From contig CBDFNC010000005.1 in the NCBI GenBank assembly GCA_965249895.1, positions 372,001-436,000 of the forward strand: a stretch of DNA of 64,000 nucleotides, written 5' to 3'. A program made the position numbers and the translations under genes. This document shows positions 53,175-61,396 of this stretch, one piece after another; the stretch's first letter is position 1; every line of letters starts with the position of its first letter. This DNA comes from CBDFNC01 sp965249895. GTDB taxonomy: Bacteria; Pseudomonadota; Gammaproteobacteria; Enterobacterales; CBDFNC01. Under the pieces are notes generated by a model that searched no databases, was not told the DNA's origin, and saw nothing but the letters and a program-made list of their open reading frames with translations.

Positions 53175-53960
53175 TCAGCTCCCCACTGCATACCTGGGAG
53201 TAAAAAGTCCCATCTGCCGGGCCTGCCTGACGTAGTCGCTAAGGTCTAACTTAGACAGGCGAAATAGCTCATCGATATCTTTTATTAAGAAATACACACT
53301 TTGCAATAGATCGATGCGGTACGGGGTTCTGAATACATTGATAATATCCAGAGGCTCAATGTCAGCCTGTCCGGACATGGCGTAAAGGGTTTCCTTGGGT
53401 GAGGAAAGGATCCCGCCGCCATAAATTCTTAGCCCTTGCGAAGTCTGTAACAAGCCGAACTCCACCGTAAACCAGTAAAGCCTCGCCAGGAATACCCGCT
53501 CTTCATTATTTGCTTTTTTACCAAGCTCGCCGTATTTATGGGTAAAAGCGGCGAACTTTGGCTGAGTTAGCATAGGACAGTGACCAAATATTTCATGGAA
53601 TATATCCGGCTCCTGCAAATACGCCATATCACAGCGCCGTCTGATAAACGTGGCCACCGGAAATTGGCGGTCGGCTAACAAGGCAAAAAAATGGTCGAAG
53701 TCGATAAGCGCAGGGACAGCCGCAAGCCTCCAGCCCGAGGCTTTCAATAATACCGCGGATATTTCGTCCAGCTGCGGAATGCGATCTTTCGGTAGATTTA
53801 GCTGCTCCAGACCAGCCAGGTATTCGTCACAGGCCCGGCCTGGCAAGTTCTTTTCCTGCGCCTCAATGAGTAGTTGCCAGGTTTTATTCTCTTCCTGGCT
53901 GTACTCGATAAAACCGTCACTATTTGGCTGCCTGGCAATATATTGGTACTTTCCCATCAC
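53175..53960 (-). CDS. phhA: Phenylalanine 4-monooxygenase
   Basis: The 261-residue pterin-dependent iron hydroxylase converts phenylalanine to tyrosine. Iron ligands are visible in EPDIFHEIFGHCPML (the two His near residues 118 and 123) and FTVEFGLLQ (Glu). IYGGGILSSPKETLYAM and the RTPYRIDLLQSVYF segment are also typical. The start is MMGKYQ at 53960 or one codon later. phhB (pterin carbinolamine dehydratase) is not adjacent. A weak TyrR-like sequence, TGTAATAAGGTTTTTTAG on the minus strand at 54103-54120, lies about 145-160 bp upstream. Confidence 0.94.
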   Translation of the reverse strand: MMGKYQYIARQPNSDGFIEYSQEENKTWQLLIEAQEKNLPGRACDEYLAGLEQLNLPKDRIPQLDEISAVLLKASGWRLAAVPALIDFDHFFALLADRQFPVATFIRRRCDMAYLQEPDIFHEIFGHCPMLTQPKFAAFTHKYGELGKKANNEERVFLARLYWFTVEFGLLQTSQGLRIYGGGILSSPKETLYAMSGQADIEPLDIINVFRTPYRIDLLQSVYFLIKDIDELFRLSKLDLSDYVRQARQMGLFTPRYAVGS

Positions 53961-54138
53961 GCCGCCCCACTTGCTTCCCCTTATATATTGAGCAAAGCAA
54001 AGCTACGCAGCTTGTCCACTAATTTCCACAAACTGGCTGGAATTTTTGATCCCATCTATTGTTCACGGCATACCGAGAAACACTGTTATCTATCCTGGAA
54101 TGCTAAAAAACCTTATTACACAGGCCCATCATTAAAAA

Positions 54139-55143
54139 TTACCTGGCTGCCAGGGCTGTCTTTATTTTTTTCAGCAATAAATGACGAATGTGGCTGGATT
54201 TTGGCCTTTCATCTTCGAGCCAGGGCATGGGACGACACAGCTCCATGGATTTAAACCCAAGACGCGCCGTTAACAAACCAGCACCGATACCTTGCGCGAC
54301 TTTGGCGGAAATTTTACCCGTCAGCTCCGCACCCAGCATATCCGCCCCGACATCCGCCAGCACTTCAGCTCCTGCAGCATAAATCATATTAAACAGCACC
54401 ATCTTAAACAGGGAAAGGCGACTCAAATAACCCAGCTCCAACCCGTATATACCGGCGACTGACTCCACCATTTTGGTATTACGCCACAAAATAATCAGCA
54501 TATCCATCACCGCCAGAGGACTGATTGCCACCAGCAAAGCGGCCTCCCCTGACCACTTGGCCACTTCTTTTTTCGCTTTCACATCCAGAGATGCCAGCAC
54601 CAACCGGCTATAAAGGGTGAGTACTTCACGATCATTGTGGGCATCGCTCAGTTGAGCCAGCCAGTTTTTGTATTCTTGTGTCTCTTTTACCCCGGCAGCG
54701 GCCGCCAGTTGTTTGCAATACAACACCCCCTGTTCATTATCGCCACTGTCCAGTAATCCTTCGCCCTGATGTCGGAGTTTTTGGGTTTTCTTCAACCGGC
54801 TTAACTTTCCCAGCTCTCTTAGCAGAGAGCCGAACACTGCAATCAATAACAACACAGAGATAACACTGTATATGACCGCGCTGACCGGTGACGAATCAAA
54901 GCCGCTAATAAGCCATTGCCCCAGCTCCCACAGCGCCATGATAAAGGCGCCAGTTAACCCGAATTTCAACCAGAGGTTAGTGCGACCTTTCGGTACTATG
55001 GCTTGTTCCAGCAGTTGCTCCGCCGGGGCGGGATCAGACTCGAACGACGCCATTTCGCTAAAATCCTGACGCTTTGACAAGCTTTCATTCACTTTCTCTG
55101 GTTCGTTATCGAAGACGATTTGTGACTTAGGTTTGGCTTGCAT
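54139..55143 (-). CDS. ycjF: YcjF-type DUF697/TIGR01620 membrane protein
   Basis: The 334-residue inner-membrane protein has two central hydrophobic helices (residues ~75-115: LWLKFGLTGAFIMALWELGQWL and SAVIYSVISVLLLIAVFGSLL). The conserved DUF697 C-terminal part has LLVAISPLAVMDMLIILWRNTKMV, IYGLELGYLSRLSLFKMVLFN and GIGAGLLTARLGFKSMELCRP. The ATG follows the ycjX stop directly (TAAATG), so it is coupled. YcjF accompanies YcjX in the phage-shock regulon of many proteobacteria; its function is not established. Confidence 0.93.
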   Translation of the reverse strand: MQAKPKSQIVFDNEPEKVNESLSKRQDFSEMASFESDPAPAEQLLEQAIVPKGRTNLWLKFGLTGAFIMALWELGQWLISGFDSSPVSAVIYSVISVLLLIAVFGSLLRELGKLSRLKKTQKLRHQGEGLLDSGDNEQGVLYCKQLAAAAGVKETQEYKNWLAQLSDAHNDREVLTLYSRLVLASLDVKAKKEVAKWSGEAALLVAISPLAVMDMLIILWRNTKMVESVAGIYGLELGYLSRLSLFKMVLFNMIYAAGAEVLADVGADMLGAELTGKISAKVAQGIGAGLLTARLGFKSMELCRPMPWLEDERPKSSHIRHLLLKKIKTALAAR

Positions 55144-56571
55144 TTAAAACTTATCCCCCAGTAAAAATTCCAGGCTTTGGTCCACTCGAATATGCGGTAG
55201 ACTGCCACCTTCGAGCTTTTCGGGCTGAAATGCGACAAAGTTAAAACCTGTTTCTTGCCAGTATTCCGCGCCAGGTAGTTTGGCTGGCACCTCACCTGGA
55301 AAGAGCGTCAAGATTTCACCTTTTTCCTGGCAAAAACCGCGAATGGCGGGCATTTCTCCTCCCTGGTAAGGTACTTTTCCCGACGCCGTTGCCTTAATTG
55401 CTGACAAGGCCAGGGCCTGAGTCTCTATGCCTTCGAAGCTGGCATTTTTTTTGCCTTCAAACACCAGCTGAGAAAGCAGTGACACCAGGTTATCGTGCTG
55501 CTCCGGCGTCACATGGTCTGCTTTTGTGGCGGCAAATAACAGCTTGTCGATGCGCGGGGAAAACAAACGCTTTAACAAACCCGACTTACCATAGTGAAAG
55601 CTCTGCATGATCTGCGCTATGGCCTGTTGCATATCATTAAAGCTGTCAGGACCGGCATTTAAGGGTTGCAGACAATCAACCAACACCACCTGGCGGTCAA
55701 ATTTGGCAAAATACTCGTGGTAAAACCCTTTAACCACATGTTCCTTGTAGTACTCAAAGCGCGCGCTCAGCATGCCAAAATTGGTATCCACTGCCGCCGC
55801 CAACAAGGTTTTCCTGTCATACTTTTGCAACCAAACAAACGGCATAAAGCTGAGCATGGGAGCACCTTTCAGCTCGCCGGGTAAAACGAACCGGCCGGGC
55901 TGGATCAGGTGCAGTCCCAACTGCGACTTACACCGATGCAAATAGTCGGTATATAACTCCGCGACTTCATTAATGGACTTTTCATCGGCTATGGCGAAAG
56001 GGTCCAACAGGTCACCCTTACCTAACCACTCCTTTGCTAACTCAGCCCTGGGTCCCTGTTCCAGGTTGCTGGCAATCTGCTCGCTCCAGGTCAGGTAATC
56101 CATTTGTAACAGAGGCAAATCCAGTAACCATTCCCCGGGGTAATCGACAATTTCCAATGTAAGGTTGGCGGTATCGGACAAATGGCGCCTGACAAAAGAC
56201 TCTGGCCGGTAGCGCAGTAATAAACGGATTTCACTGACTCCAGATGTTGGCTCTGGCCATCGTGGTGGATTTTCTCCCAGTTGTTCCATCGCCTGATCAT
56301 ACTGAAAGCTGGGTATATGAAAGTTGTTTTGCGGCACCCGCTTACAGCCCAACAAACGCCGCTCTCGGGCGGCGTCCCATAACGGCATATGCTCAACCCC
56401 TGGGGTTTGCAACAACTGGTTAACCAGTGAAGTAATATAAGCGGTTTTACCGGCTCGACTTAAGCCGGTTACAGCCAGCCTGACGTGCTGGTCCATACTG
56501 ATGTTTACCAACTCCTGGGCTTTATGCTGACATTTTCCCAGGGCGGATTTTATCTTAGCGGATAGGGGCAT
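55144..56571 (-). CDS. ycjX: YcjX-type P-loop protein (DUF463)
   Basis: The 475-residue protein is a predicted nucleotide-binding protein with Walker A in VTGLSRAGKTAYITSLVNQL (residues ~32-51). It also has EIVDYPGEWLLDLPLL (Walker B-like), FVLPGELKGAPMLSF, VVLVDCLQPLNAGPDSF and LFAATKADHVTPEQHDNLV (TKAD as a G4-like motif). These define the YcjX/DUF463 family, usually in psp regulons. Its upstream neighbours are a 52-aa membrane ORF, pspC, pspB and pspA on the same strand, so it probably belongs to the stress-induced transcript. Confidence 0.93.
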   Translation of the reverse strand: MPLSAKIKSALGKCQHKAQELVNISMDQHVRLAVTGLSRAGKTAYITSLVNQLLQTPGVEHMPLWDAARERRLLGCKRVPQNNFHIPSFQYDQAMEQLGENPPRWPEPTSGVSEIRLLLRYRPESFVRRHLSDTANLTLEIVDYPGEWLLDLPLLQMDYLTWSEQIASNLEQGPRAELAKEWLGKGDLLDPFAIADEKSINEVAELYTDYLHRCKSQLGLHLIQPGRFVLPGELKGAPMLSFMPFVWLQKYDRKTLLAAAVDTNFGMLSARFEYYKEHVVKGFYHEYFAKFDRQVVLVDCLQPLNAGPDSFNDMQQAIAQIMQSFHYGKSGLLKRLFSPRIDKLLFAATKADHVTPEQHDNLVSLLSQLVFEGKKNASFEGIETQALALSAIKATASGKVPYQGGEMPAIRGFCQEKGEILTLFPGEVPAKLPGAEYWQETGFNFVAFQPEKLEGGSLPHIRVDQSLEFLLGDKF

Positions 56572-56660
56572 AGTGATAGCTAATTAAACTCCCGGTGTAA
56601 ATGAAATTCTAGATATATGAAAAACAGAGTGCCCGTGGCAAGAAAACGCTTGAGACAGGG

Positions 56661-56819
56661 TCATTTCGGTTTTGACATTAAAACAAAAGGGATTGCCAAC
56701 GGGCCAAAGAGTAGCGCCATAACAATCCAAAATGACGGGTTTAATCTTTTCTTCCTGGCCACTTGCTGACAAATAATGATACTTATAATAGCAACTGCAA
56801 AAAAAAGGAATGTAATCAT
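56661..56819 (-). CDS. Small membrane protein, 52 aa, at the pspD position
   Basis: The ORF begins with ATG at 56819 and ends in TGA at 56661. The protein starts MITFLFFAVAIISIIICQ and ends WIVMALLFGPLAIPFVL followed by MSKPK. It thus has two predicted membrane helices joined by the basic loop ARKKRLNPSF, with a short cytosolic Lys tail. The pattern (K)KRLNPSFW-hydrophobic-FGPLAIPFVL is common in small conserved membrane proteins of marine gammaproteobacteria. The ribosome site AAGG lies 7 bp upstream. It is between pspC and ycjX on the same strand, where enterics carry pspD, but it is not similar to the PspD I know. The overlapping 56584-56772 frame looks less protein-like. Confidence 0.7.
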   Translation of the reverse strand: MITFLFFAVAIISIIICQQVARKKRLNPSFWIVMALLFGPLAIPFVLMSKPK

Positions 56820-56909
56820 TTTTAACCTTGCCTAAGTCGATACTTCAATAGGATACCTGATTACTACCAGTCACTTTTAACCACATTGGGGTTGTAGTTA
56901 GCGGTATCC

Positions 56910-57323
56910 TTATAGCTGATTAAATTCTCGATTCAGCTTAAATTCTCTGGAGGTGACCACTTTTTCCATTTGTGTCAACTTCGCATCCATGCCATCAAAC
57001 TGTTTGGTTAGATCAGGGATCACTTGCTTAGGCAATTCTCCTGACTGCCACACCTTGGATTTAACATGGATGCCATCTTTGCCATATTCAGATTTAGTCT
57101 CCCTTGCCGGATCTGCATACTTAGGTTTTTTATCCAGCAATAACCAGGCGGCGCCATAAGCCAGCGCCGCCAAACCAAAATTAAATACGAAAATACTAAT
57201 GGCAATAATACGAACCAACCAGGTTTCCATGCCCAGGAACTCTGAGAGCCCGGCGCACACACCCGCCACTTTTCCGCGCCTGGGGTTACGATAAAGACTA
57301 CCGCTTCGCTTAGAACAAGACAT
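56910..57323 (-). CDS. pspC: Phage shock protein C
   Basis: The 137-residue inner-membrane protein has the PspC domain (SLYRNPRRGKVAGVCAGLSEFLGMETWLVRIIAISIFVFNFGLAALAYGAAWLLL), a conserved amphipathic region and membrane helix near residues 38-65. A cytosolic or periplasmic coiled C-terminal tail (FDGMDAKLTQMEKVV) resembles the leucine-zipper-like end of E. coli PspC. It senses envelope damage with PspB and binds PspA. The start codon overlaps the stop of a duplicated pspB tail (TAATG). Confidence 0.93.
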   Translation of the reverse strand: MSCSKRSGSLYRNPRRGKVAGVCAGLSEFLGMETWLVRIIAISIFVFNFGLAALAYGAAWLLLDKKPKYADPARETKSEYGKDGIHVKSKVWQSGELPKQVIPDLTKQFDGMDAKLTQMEKVVTSREFKLNREFNQL

Positions 57324-57391
57324 TAATTTGCTCTCCAGTTGAGGATTTCAGTATCCAAAATGGATTCCGCCCGGTCAATAAAATTAGACAT
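57323..57391 (-). CDS. 22-codon chimeric mini-ORF between pspB and pspC (duplicated pspB tail)
   Basis: ATG at 57391 overlaps the pspB stop (TAATG) and the TAA at 57323 overlaps the pspC start (TAATG). The peptide begins MSNFIDRAES and ends ILDTEILNWRAN: the first two residues come from a duplicated pspC start, the rest from the pspB 3' end with an internal 30-bp deletion. The copy offset is 68 bp. The ORF may be translated simply to pass ribosomes to pspC; whether the peptide matters is unknown. Confidence 0.6.
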   Translation of the reverse strand: MSNFIDRAESILDTEILNWRAN

Positions 57392-57624
57392 TAATTTGCT
57401 CTCCAATTTGGGACTTCAGTATCCAAAATGGATTCAAGGCTGTTGATCCTGTCCTGCATGGATTCCGCCCGGTCGATCAATTGAGTTAATTGCTCCTTTT
57501 CATCCACAGACAGCCCTTCGCTTAGCTGGCGTTTACTGCGGTAGTGCAGTACTAACCAAAGGGGGGCAACAATTACCAAAAAGATACTAATGGGTGCAAT
57601 CATCAATGCCATCATATCACTCAC
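57391..57624 (-). CDS. pspB: Phage shock protein B
   Basis: The 77-residue inner-membrane protein has an N-terminal membrane helix (MIAPISIFLVIVAPLWLVLHY) and a cytosolic coiled coil (LSVDEKEQLTQLIDRAESMQDRINSLESILD) ending in VPNWRAN, all typical for PspB. With PspC it passes the stress signal to PspA. Its 3' end was copied downstream to form the mini-ORF at 57323-57391. The next upstream gene, pspA, is 107 bp away. Confidence 0.93.
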   Translation of the reverse strand: MSDMMALMIAPISIFLVIVAPLWLVLHYRSKRQLSEGLSVDEKEQLTQLIDRAESMQDRINSLESILDTEVPNWRAN

Positions 57625-57731
57625 CTTAACTCCTTAAATTTGTTTCCTGATCATATCTATACAAGGCTCAAGACCTTGGGCCAAGCGTGTTGATACCCAG
57701 GATCTTACGCCAAGCCGGACCATACAGCAGG

Positions 57732-58394
57732 TTAATCTTTGTTAATCTTCTTCTTAAGATCCGCCAGCTCTTTGCTGATGGCATCATCTACCTCGAGGGA
57801 AGCAAACTCATCATCCAGGCTTTTGCTTTTTCCCATATCAAACGCATCCGCCTCACCCTCAAGCTCATCGATACGGCGTTCAAACTGGTCAAAACGCTCC
57901 ATGGTCTTGGTCATTTTTTGACTATCCAGGTGCTTTTTCACATCTAACCGGCCAGATGCAGCGCGTTGACGCAATTGAATGCTCTTTTGTCTCGCCCTTG
58001 TATCTTGCAGCTTCTGTTCAAGTTGTGATACCTCTTCCGACAATTTGTTCAGACTTTGCTCTATCACATCCGCTTCGCGCATCAGGCTGGTATGCAGCTC
58101 CGCCAGCTTCTGTTTTTCCATCAGCGCAGCTTTCGCTAAGTCTTCCCTATCTTTACTAATGGCCAGCACCGCTTTATTTTGCCAATCTTCCTGCTTCGCT
58201 TCGATGCGTTTGACTTTACGCGCGAGATCTTTTTTCTCCGCCAATACCCGGGCTGATGTAGAACGTACCTCCACCAAGGTGTCTTCCATCTCCTGGATGA
58301 TCAGCCGGATCATCTTTTCCGGATCTTCCGCTTTGTCCAATAATGAGGTGATGTTCGCGTTTACTATGTCTGCCAATCTTGAAAAAATGCCCAT
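57732..58394 (-). CDS. pspA: Phage shock protein A
   Basis: The 220-residue peripheral membrane protein of the PspA/IM30 family is made almost wholly of coiled-coil helices: an N-terminal amphipathic helix (MGIFSRLADIVNANITSLLDKAEDPEKMIRLIIQEME), long heptad regions and a C-terminal DDAISKELADLKKKI. It binds and inhibits PspF in unstressed cells and supports the membrane under stress. It is the first gene after the sigma-54 promoter at 58498-58512. The TTAATC pieces near its end are a short repeat without a clear role. Confidence 0.95.
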   Translation of the reverse strand: MGIFSRLADIVNANITSLLDKAEDPEKMIRLIIQEMEDTLVEVRSTSARVLAEKKDLARKVKRIEAKQEDWQNKAVLAISKDREDLAKAALMEKQKLAELHTSLMREADVIEQSLNKLSEEVSQLEQKLQDTRARQKSIQLRQRAASGRLDVKKHLDSQKMTKTMERFDQFERRIDELEGEADAFDMGKSKSLDDEFASLEVDDAISKELADLKKKINKD

Positions 58395-58497
58395 AATTAC
58401 TCCAACTACTGTTATTTACCGAGTGGACTGTTTTCGATTAAAACTGTCGGCTTAACCGGTTACCAGTGCCATAAGTTACCTCTATAACTATCTAACA

Positions 58498-58512
58498 GCA
58501 ATCTCTGTGCCA
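58498..58512 (-). promoter_or_regulatory. Sigma-54 promoter of pspA
   Basis: On the minus strand TGGCACAGAGATTGC matches the TGGCAC-N5-TTGC consensus perfectly, about 104 bp before the pspA start. PspF sites should lie between here and pspF (58520-58620), where the pspF promoter also sits. Confidence 0.92.
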
Positions 58513-58623
58513 GAAAAACAACCAAGCTAACAAACTGTTTTTATTGAAATTAAAATTAGACCCTTGTCTATAGCTAACCATTAGTGATTAAATAGACCAA
58601 CAATTAGTTAAATTGGCTAAGTG

Positions 58624-59610
58624 ATGAAAAAGGAACAATTTCAGGATAACTTGATCGGGCAGTCTAATCCATTTCTGGAAGTACTGGAGCATGTTTCCAA
58701 GGCTGCCCAGCTGCATAAACCTGTGCTGGTGATCGGAGAACGCGGCACGGGTAAGGAACTAATTGCAGCACGTTTACATTACCTCTCCTCTCGCTGGGAC
58801 GGCCCCTACCTTTCCTTAAATTGTGCGGCGTTAAATGACAACTTGCTGGACTCCGAATTATTTGGCCACGAAACCGGCTCGTTTACCGGCGCCAGTAAGC
58901 GCCACCAGGGCCGCTTTGAGCGAGCAGAAGCGGGAACCCTATTTCTCGATGAGCTCGCTACCGCACCGTTATTGGTACAGGAAAAGCTCTTGCGCGTCAT
59001 CGAATATGGCTGCTACGAACGGGTGGGCGGAAGCCGCACGCTATCTGCCGATGTGCGCCTGATCTGCGCCACCAACGAAGATCTACCACAACTGGCTGAG
59101 CAAGGTAAATTCCGCTATGACTTACTCGATCGTCTCGCATTCGATGTTATCTCTTTGCCACCGCTACGGGAAAGAAAAGAAGATATTCACCTGTTGGCGG
59201 AACACTTCGCCATAAAGATCACCCAGGAGCTGGGTTACGAACTTTTCTGTGGCTTCAGCCGCCAGGTGGAGCAGGAACTGCTTAGCTATCATTGGCCGGG
59301 TAATGTCCGCGAATTAAAAAACTGTGTAGAGCGCAGCATTTACCGCCAGGCTAATCCCAGCATCGCCTTGCGTCAACTCGTTATCGACCCCTTTGAATCC
59401 CCGTGGCGGCCGCGTCCGCTAACCACATCAGCTACAGTGGATCACGAGTTTCCACTTGATTTTAAGGCTCACACCGAATCATTTGAAGTTGACCTGATCA
59501 AACAAGCCATGAAAAGCGCGCAGTTCAACCAGAAAAAAACAGCAGAATTTCTGGGGCTCAGTTACCATCAACTCAGAGGTATGTTACGCAAGTACGAGCT
59601 GCTGGATTAG
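58624..59610 (+). CDS. pspF: Sigma-54 activator PspF
   Basis: The 328-residue enhancer-binding protein lacks a regulatory N-terminal domain and starts directly with the AAA+ module. It has Walker A GERGTGKELIAARLHY, the sigma-54 contact motif GSFTGASKRHQG, Walker B TLFLDELATAPL and a C-terminal Fis-type HTH (FNQKKTAEFLGLSYHQLRGMLRKY). PspA is its inhibitor. It is divergent from pspA with the sigma-54 promoter between them. The ATG at 58624 is preferred over the GTG immediately before it. Confidence 0.95.
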   Translation: MKKEQFQDNLIGQSNPFLEVLEHVSKAAQLHKPVLVIGERGTGKELIAARLHYLSSRWDGPYLSLNCAALNDNLLDSELFGHETGSFTGASKRHQGRFERAEAGTLFLDELATAPLLVQEKLLRVIEYGCYERVGGSRTLSADVRLICATNEDLPQLAEQGKFRYDLLDRLAFDVISLPPLRERKEDIHLLAEHFAIKITQELGYELFCGFSRQVEQELLSYHWPGNVRELKNCVERSIYRQANPSIALRQLVIDPFESPWRPRPLTTSATVDHEFPLDFKAHTESFEVDLIKQAMKSAQFNQKKTAEFLGLSYHQLRGMLRKYELLD

Positions 59611-59796
59611 TTCTCAGGACACCTTTACTAAGTTCATTGTTTGCTCTTTTTAATGAGTTAAGCTTTCTCTGTGGCGTTAAAGCTACAGACTACGATGCTG
59701 CGGGGAGTAAAATGAAGCAAGAAATTCAAGTCTATTAGTTGGTTAGCAAGGCCGCAAATGTTACATTTAGACAGTGAAGGTCTATAGTGTTTGGTC

Positions 59797-61392
59797 ATGA
59801 AGTCTTATTATTTAATATTTGTCTCACTCGTTGTGCTAATAGGATGCGAAGAGCCCACCAGCATACGTAATAAAGGGCTAGTTTACTGTTCGGAAGCCAG
59901 CCCGGAAACGTTTAATCCGCAACTCAGTAGCACAGGGGCAACGCTGGACGCCACATCCACCCAACTCTATAACCGCCTGGTGTCCGTACATACGGTTACC
60001 CAGCAACTGGTGGGAGGCCTCGCCAGCCATTGGAACGTCAGCAAAGATGGGAAACATTACGTGTTTCACCTGAGAAAAGGGGTTAAATTTCACACTACTC
60101 CCTATTTCACCCCAACCAGAGACATGAATGCGAATGACGTTGTGTTTAGCTTCAGCCGTTTGTTCGACCCGGCTCACCCCTATCACAAGGTATCCGGTGG
60201 GCGTTACCCTTTCTTTGAAAATGTACAACTGAGCAGCCTGATAAAAGAAATAAAAAAAGTGGGCAACTATGAAGTAGAGTTTGTTCTCAGTCGCAGAGAC
60301 GCTTCTTTTCTCGCTAACCTCGCCACGGATTTTGCGGTCGTGCTTTCGGCAGAGTATGCCCGGCAACTCCAGGCCAGCGAGAAACCCGAGCAACTGGACC
60401 ACCAACCTATCGGCACCGGCCCGTTTAAACTAAAAGACTACAGCAAAGACAATTACATTCGATACGAGCGGCATTGGGGTTATTGGCAAGGTGGCGCTCC
60501 CATGGAGCAGATTGTATTCGATATTACGCCTAGTCCTTCCAACCGCTTATCCAAGTTACTCACTAAAGAGTGTGATGTGATGTCCTATCCGGCAGCCAGT
60601 CAGGTTGAAGTCATTTCTGATAACCCCGAATTGTTGGTTAACGTGCAAACCGGGCTTAATGTGGCGTTTTGGGCCTTTAATACCAAAAGACCGCCGCTAA
60701 ACAATAGTAAGGTCCGTCAGGCCCTGTCCATGGCGGTGGATCGCAAGACCATACTACAAGCCGTCTATTACAATACTGGGGTTATCGCAAATAGTATTTT
60801 GCCGCCCGTTTCCTGGGCATATAACCCGAATGTCACAGATTACGAATACAACCCGGATAAAGCCCGCGAATTGCTTGAGCAAGCTGGCGTCAAAGATCTT
60901 CATATTAGTATCTGGGCGCCCCGCGGTGCACGTCTGTACAATCCAAATTCGTTTAAAACTGCTGAACTTATTCAGGCTGATTTGGCCGCTGTGGGTGTCG
61001 GCTCGTCCATCCTTACTATGAACTGGCAAACCATGCGAACAAAAATTGCCATGGGCCAACACGACACAGTATTACTGGGTTGGCTTGCGGACACCAATGA
61101 TCCGGACAATTTTTTCCGGCCACAGCTCGGCTGCACCTCCATTCAGGTTGGCAGCAATGCCAGCCTGTGGTGCGATCAGAACACGGAAGTATTACTGAGC
61201 AAAGCCATCACCACTCCACGTATGGTACCGAGGATCCGCGCCTACTATGAGCTGCAAGAGTTACTCAGGGAAGAAATGCCATTATTACCCTTAGCGCACT
61301 CGTTAAGACTTCAAGCTCACCGAAAGGATGTCGGCGGCCTTTCCTCAACACCTTTTAGTGGTGTTAATTTCGCCAATGCTTACCGGAAGTGA
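59797..61392 (+). CDS. sapA: Peptide ABC transporter substrate-binding lipoprotein SapA
   Basis: The 531-residue SBP_bac_5 (dipeptide/oligopeptide binding) protein has a lipobox, LIGC, with Cys at residue 17. The E. coli SapA has a cleaved signal instead, so this one appears membrane-tethered. Family motifs include LVYCSEASPETFNPQLSSTG, WNVSKDGKHYVFHLRKGVKFH and VRQALSMAVDRKTILQAVYY, with DTVLLGWLADTNDPDNFF near the end. SapA is linked to antimicrobial-peptide and heme/putrescine handling. The ATG at 59797 (MKSYYLIF) follows a TTG two codons up. First gene of sapABCD, placed after pspF as in Shewanella and Vibrio. Confidence 0.93.
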   Translation: MKSYYLIFVSLVVLIGCEEPTSIRNKGLVYCSEASPETFNPQLSSTGATLDATSTQLYNRLVSVHTVTQQLVGGLASHWNVSKDGKHYVFHLRKGVKFHTTPYFTPTRDMNANDVVFSFSRLFDPAHPYHKVSGGRYPFFENVQLSSLIKEIKKVGNYEVEFVLSRRDASFLANLATDFAVVLSAEYARQLQASEKPEQLDHQPIGTGPFKLKDYSKDNYIRYERHWGYWQGGAPMEQIVFDITPSPSNRLSKLLTKECDVMSYPAASQVEVISDNPELLVNVQTGLNVAFWAFNTKRPPLNNSKVRQALSMAVDRKTILQAVYYNTGVIANSILPPVSWAYNPNVTDYEYNPDKARELLEQAGVKDLHISIWAPRGARLYNPNSFKTAELIQADLAAVGVGSSILTMNWQTMRTKIAMGQHDTVLLGWLADTNDPDNFFRPQLGCTSIQVGSNASLWCDQNTEVLLSKAITTPRMVPRIRAYYELQELLREEMPLLPLAHSLRLQAHRKDVGGLSSTPFSGVNFANAYRK

Positions 61393-61396
61393 TCAG

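Noticed and set aside
56584..56772. 62-codon minus-strand frame between ycjX and pspC
   Set aside because: It overlaps the 52-aa ORF in another frame; the latter has a clear two-helix membrane pattern and a ribosome site, whereas this one looks random.
56850..56910. AGGATACC / GGTATCCT inverted repeat after pspC as terminator
   Set aside because: The loop is about 45 bp and there is no T tract; too weak to call.
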